Positions 5,336-7,717 of a stretch of 7,717 bases of DNA are shown in pieces. The notes below the pieces were generated by a model, which saw only the letters and a list, made by a program, of their open reading frames with translations, made no database searches and was not told where the DNA came from. The position numbers and the translations under genes were made by a program. This stretch comes from Erysipelotrichaceae bacterium (GTDB lineage Bacteria; Bacillota_I; Bacilli_A; Erysipelotrichales; Erysipelotrichaceae): assembly GCA_027449005.1 (NCBI GenBank), contig DAIDML010000159.1, positions 1-7,717 of the forward strand. The letters run 5' to 3'. How positions within the stretch are numbered: the first letter of the stretch is position 1; each line of letters begins with the position of its first letter.

Positions 5336-6550
5336 ATGAATGCATTCAGTTTTATTCATTTAATGATGATGATATTCTCGAAGAAAAAAGCGAACTTAGA
5401 AGTCATTCAAAAGAAAGGGTTATTGGCAGTCAAAATTGCACAGACCTTTGCTTTGCGCGTTGATTTCCTTTCTAGTGAACAATGCACCCATTTAGCTCAA
5501 CTGTATAGTTCAACCCTTCCTTTGCCTTCTGAAGATGCTTTAGCCTTAATTGAAACGTATACGACACCCCAATGGCGAGATCAATTCGAATGGATTGATC
5601 CTCAACCCATAGGTAGTGCTTCGGTGGGTCAAGTGCATCGAGCACGACTTAAGAGTAAAGAAGAAGTGGTCATTAAAATGATTAAGAAGGATTTTACTCA
5701 AGACTTTGAGAAGGATGTCAGAAAACTGCATCGATTAATGAAATGGGCCATCTTTGTTTATCCTAAATTGGCTAAGGTTGCTGATCCCATCGGAATTATT
5801 GATTACATTAAGGAATACACCTTAGCTGAACTTGATTTAAGAAATGAAATCAAGAATGGCAAAATCTTAAGAAGCATTCACGAACAACACAAAGACACCT
5901 TTGATTTATCACGTTTAGCATTTCCAAAACTGTATGAAGAACTTTCCAGTGAGAAAATATTGGTCTCTGAATTTCTGGATGGTCCAACAGTGGATGACAT
6001 CTTACCTAAAAAAGTGTTAAGCAATGAGGATTTACTAGAAATCTTTAGACTTCATGGTTTCTACATGTATCACACAGGAACCTTTCATGGTGACTTGCAT
6101 CCAGGAAACATGATTTATAAAGATAACACGTTTTACTTTATTGATACGGGGGCTATTGCCCATGTGAGTGATAAGATACGCTTTGGCTTATTCAACTTCA
6201 TGGCAAATCTTTCCAACGCCAATTATGAAGGATGTGCTCGTGCTCTTAATGAAATGGCTGAAAAAGGGATTGAAGGTAAGAAACTTCAAACCTACATTGA
6301 AGGACTAAAGATGCTGTACCATGACTTTGAAGGGAAAAGTGTTTCTGAAGCTTCATTAACGAAGAAAATGATGCAGACCATTAAGTTGGGTGTAGAATCA
6401 GGGATGGAGTTTGAAAAAGGCATGTTTGCGATCATCAAATCACACATGTACATGGATGGGATTGTGCTCAAGGGCAATCCTGATTCAGTGCTCATGAAAG
6501 AAGTGGGTCGCTTTATCGATGAGTTCAAGGAGATGGTGTATGGACACTAA
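5336..6550 (+). CDS. ABC1/UbiB/AarF family atypical protein kinase-like protein
   Basis: The 404-residue product has the ABC1 (ADCK/UbiB) kinase-like fold. In order: the N-terminal family motif as K33-I-A-Q36, where K-x-G-Q is usual; A-L-R-V-D-F-L-S after it; the nucleotide loop I-G-S-A-S-V-G-Q-V-H-R-A (about 92-103, alanine-rich loop region); invariant lysine K114; catalytic loop H251-G-D-L-H-P-G-N258; and metal-binding D270-T-G272, where D-F-G is common. Family members act on prenyl-quinone and other isoprenoid lipid pathways, as ATPases rather than classical protein kinases; plant ABC1K proteins affect prenylquinone and carotenoid metabolism. E. coli UbiB is about 545 residues with C-terminal transmembrane helices; this one is shorter and I see none. 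AGTGAGG seven bases upstream supports the start. Its last 11 bases overlap the desaturase gene, so the two are translated together, suggesting a role in carotenoid or other prenyl-lipid synthesis. The name ubiB would mislead because ubiquinone synthesis is not expected here. Confidence 0.92.
   Translation: MNAFSFIHLMMMIFSKKKANLEVIQKKGLLAVKIAQTFALRVDFLSSEQCTHLAQLYSSTLPLPSEDALALIETYTTPQWRDQFEWIDPQPIGSASVGQVHRARLKSKEEVVIKMIKKDFTQDFEKDVRKLHRLMKWAIFVYPKLAKVADPIGIIDYIKEYTLAELDLRNEIKNGKILRSIHEQHKDTFDLSRLAFPKLYEELSSEKILVSEFLDGPTVDDILPKKVLSNEDLLEIFRLHGFYMYHTGTFHGDLHPGNMIYKDNTFYFIDTGAIAHVSDKIRFGLFNFMANLSNANYEGCARALNEMAEKGIEGKKLQTYIEGLKMLYHDFEGKSVSEASLTKKMMQTIKLGVESGMEFEKGMFAIIKSHMYMDGIVLKGNPDSVLMKEVGRFIDEFKEMVYGH
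6527..6532 (+). promoter_or_regulatory. Ribosome binding site of the desaturase gene, inside the kinase gene
   Basis: AAGGAG lies seven bases before the ATG at 6540 and within the last codons of the upstream gene. It fixes the start of the desaturase and shows the overlap is real. Confidence 0.85.
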
Positions 6551-7717
6551 GAGAAAAATTGCGATTATAGGGGCAGGACCTGGGGGATTAGCAGCTGCGA
6601 TGTTGCTTGCGCATGATGGGTATGATGTGCATGTGTATGAAATGAAAGATCAAGTTGGGGGTAGAAATGGACGTCTTACCCTTGAAAACAATTATCATTT
6701 CGATATTGGTCCTACGTTTTTTTTGTATAAACCACTTCTTGATGAGGTGTTTGAAAAGGTTGGAAGAAAGTTAGAAGACAAGGTTAGCCTTATTCCACTC
6801 GATCCCTTGTATCAATTGATATTTAAAAAGAAAAAACTGTATCCTAGCAGTGATTCTGCTAAGATGCGTGAAGAAATAAAGCGTGTATTCCCAGGAAATG
6901 AGATTGGCTATGATCGCTATCTGAAAGAAGAAGGAAGACGTTTTAGCGCAATATCAAAAGTCTTAAAACTTCCTTTCACCCACATCAGTGATTATTTTCA
7001 TCCCGATGTCCTTACAGGACTTCCATACTTAGATCCCTTTCGATCTCTGTATCAACGCCTTAAGCGATTTTTTAAAGATGAAGAACTCATTTATGCGATG
7101 GCGTTTCAAGCGAAGTATTTAGGTATGTCTCCTTGGGAGTGCCCTAGTGCTTTTTCTATCCTCTCCTACATGGAACATGCTTATGGGCTTTATCATGTGC
7201 AAGGAGGACTCAATGCTTTAGCTACAGCTATGAAAGAAGAAGCTGAGTCTTTTGGAGCAACATTTCATTTTAATGCTCGTGTAAGCAAGGTGAATGTCCA
7301 CAATAAAAAAGTATCTTCCATTGTGGTCAACAATGAAGAAATAAATGTGGATGGAGCAGTCATGAATGGAGATTTTGCGAGCAGTATTTCTGAACTGGTT
7401 AATGAATCACATCGTCCTTCATGGACTGATCGTAAACTATCCAAAAAGAAGTATTCTTGTTCAACGTTCATGCTGTATCTAGGACTCGATACCCAATACG
7501 ACCATCTGCATCATCACAATCTTATCTTTGCGGAAGATTATCGCAGTAATGTTTTGGATATGACACAACGCATGGTATTAACCCCAGATGCTAGTTTTTA
7601 TGTGCACAATCCTGTTAAGCTTGATTCAAGTGTTGCACCACAGGGTCACAGTGCACTGTATGTCCTAGTGCCAGTCCCTAATACGTTAGCTGATATTGAT
7701 TGGAATGATTTGAAAGC
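6540..7717 (+). CDS. Phytoene/dehydrosqualene desaturase family protein (CrtI/CrtN-type), partial at 3' end
   Basis: The frame is open from ATG 6540 to the window edge, giving 392 residues of an expected 490-510. The N-terminus has the FAD-binding signature I-I-G11-A-G-P-G-G16-L-A-A, then V-Y-E34-M-K-D-Q-V-G-G-R42 (Glu34 should bind the adenosine ribose), and F-D55-I-G-P-T at 54-59, all diagnostic of the carotenoid desaturase/isomerase flavoenzymes. Further on, Y-H-V-Q-G-G-L-N-A-L (about 218-227) and G-A-T-F-x-x-x-A-R-V fit the family's substrate-domain boundary. The C-terminal second FAD motif lies beyond the window. These peripheral membrane enzymes introduce conjugated double bonds in C40 phytoene or C30 dehydrosqualene; the fragment does not tell which, and a ketolase/oxidase or saturase paralogue is possible. 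It overlaps the ABC1-kinase gene by 11 bases. Nearness to a heliorhodopsin makes a C40 carotenoid, leading to retinal, attractive, but this is inference. Confidence 0.9.
   Translation, partial: MDTKRKIAIIGAGPGGLAAAMLLAHDGYDVHVYEMKDQVGGRNGRLTLENNYHFDIGPTFFLYKPLLDEVFEKVGRKLEDKVSLIPLDPLYQLIFKKKKLYPSSDSAKMREEIKRVFPGNEIGYDRYLKEEGRRFSAISKVLKLPFTHISDYFHPDVLTGLPYLDPFRSLYQRLKRFFKDEELIYAMAFQAKYLGMSPWECPSAFSILSYMEHAYGLYHVQGGLNALATAMKEEAESFGATFHFNARVSKVNVHNKKVSSIVVNNEEINVDGAVMNGDFASSISELVNESHRPSWTDRKLSKKKYSCSTFMLYLGLDTQYDHLHHHNLIFAEDYRSNVLDMTQRMVLTPDASFYVHNPVKLDSSVAPQGHSALYVLVPVPNTLADIDWNDLK

Noticed and set aside
7265..7471. A 68-codon minus-strand open frame inside the desaturase gene
   Set aside because: It is a shadow of the clear FAD-enzyme frame on the plus strand, which runs from 6540 to the window edge.
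1..7717. Mobile element, prophage, toxin-antitoxin or defence island
   Set aside because: No transposase, integrase, terminal repeats, direct-repeat arrays or restriction/nuclease sets are visible; DUF429 alone is not evidence of defence.

Overview
The window looks like chromosomal DNA of a low-to-moderate-GC, monoderm (Gram-positive-type) bacterium of the Bacillota/Mycoplasmatota kind. The reasons are strong Shine-Dalgarno sites (AAAGGAG, AAGGAG, AGAGGTG), compact rho-independent terminators, AT-leaning codon use, and the presence of a heliorhodopsin, a family known mainly from monoderm bacteria and archaea. UGG is used for tryptophan and UGA as a genuine stop (3148-3150 on the minus strand, 4378-4380), so the code is standard bacterial code 11. 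That argues against Mycoplasma/Spiroplasma but fits Acholeplasma/Izemoplasma/Haloplasma-like or Erysipelotrichia-like lineages; I cannot place it further. No stretch over 300 bases lacks a gene. I see no tRNA, rRNA, CRISPR array or insertion sequence.

Region 1 (1-1012, +): the 3' end of a CTP-dependent polyprenol/phytol/dolichol kinase-like membrane protein, followed after one base by a DUF92/TMEM19 family membrane protein (relative of plant VTE6 phytyl-phosphate kinase), closed by a terminator. Together they look like a two-step isoprenoid-alcohol salvage unit. Region 2 (1024-2000, +): a monocistronic trhO (tRNA U34 hydroxylase, rhodanese type) with its own promoter and a bidirectional terminator. 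Region 3 (2009-3624, -): an unrecognised multi-span membrane protein and a pair of half-size permeases of the ArsP/UPF0718 type whose genes overlap by ATGA. Region 4 (3697-4380, +): a DUF429 protein, divergent from the permeases; the two promoters appear to share one palindromic -10.

Region 5 (4412-5287, +) is the highlight: a complete heliorhodopsin with retinal-binding Lys247 and counterion Glu111, carrying its own promoter and a strong terminator. Region 6 (5336 to the window edge, +): an ABC1/UbiB-family atypical kinase overlapping by 11 bases a CrtI/CrtN-type carotenoid desaturase that is cut by the window end.

How they may work together (inference): prenol salvage (region 1) could feed GGPP, the desaturase (region 6) would be part of carotenoid synthesis, and carotenoid cleavage would give the retinal chromophore for the heliorhodopsin (region 5). 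Phytoene synthase, lycopene cyclase and a retinal-forming dioxygenase are not in the window, so the chain is incomplete here and must be sought just downstream or elsewhere. The tRNA hydroxylase, permease and DUF429 genes lie between these parts and have no visible link to them.
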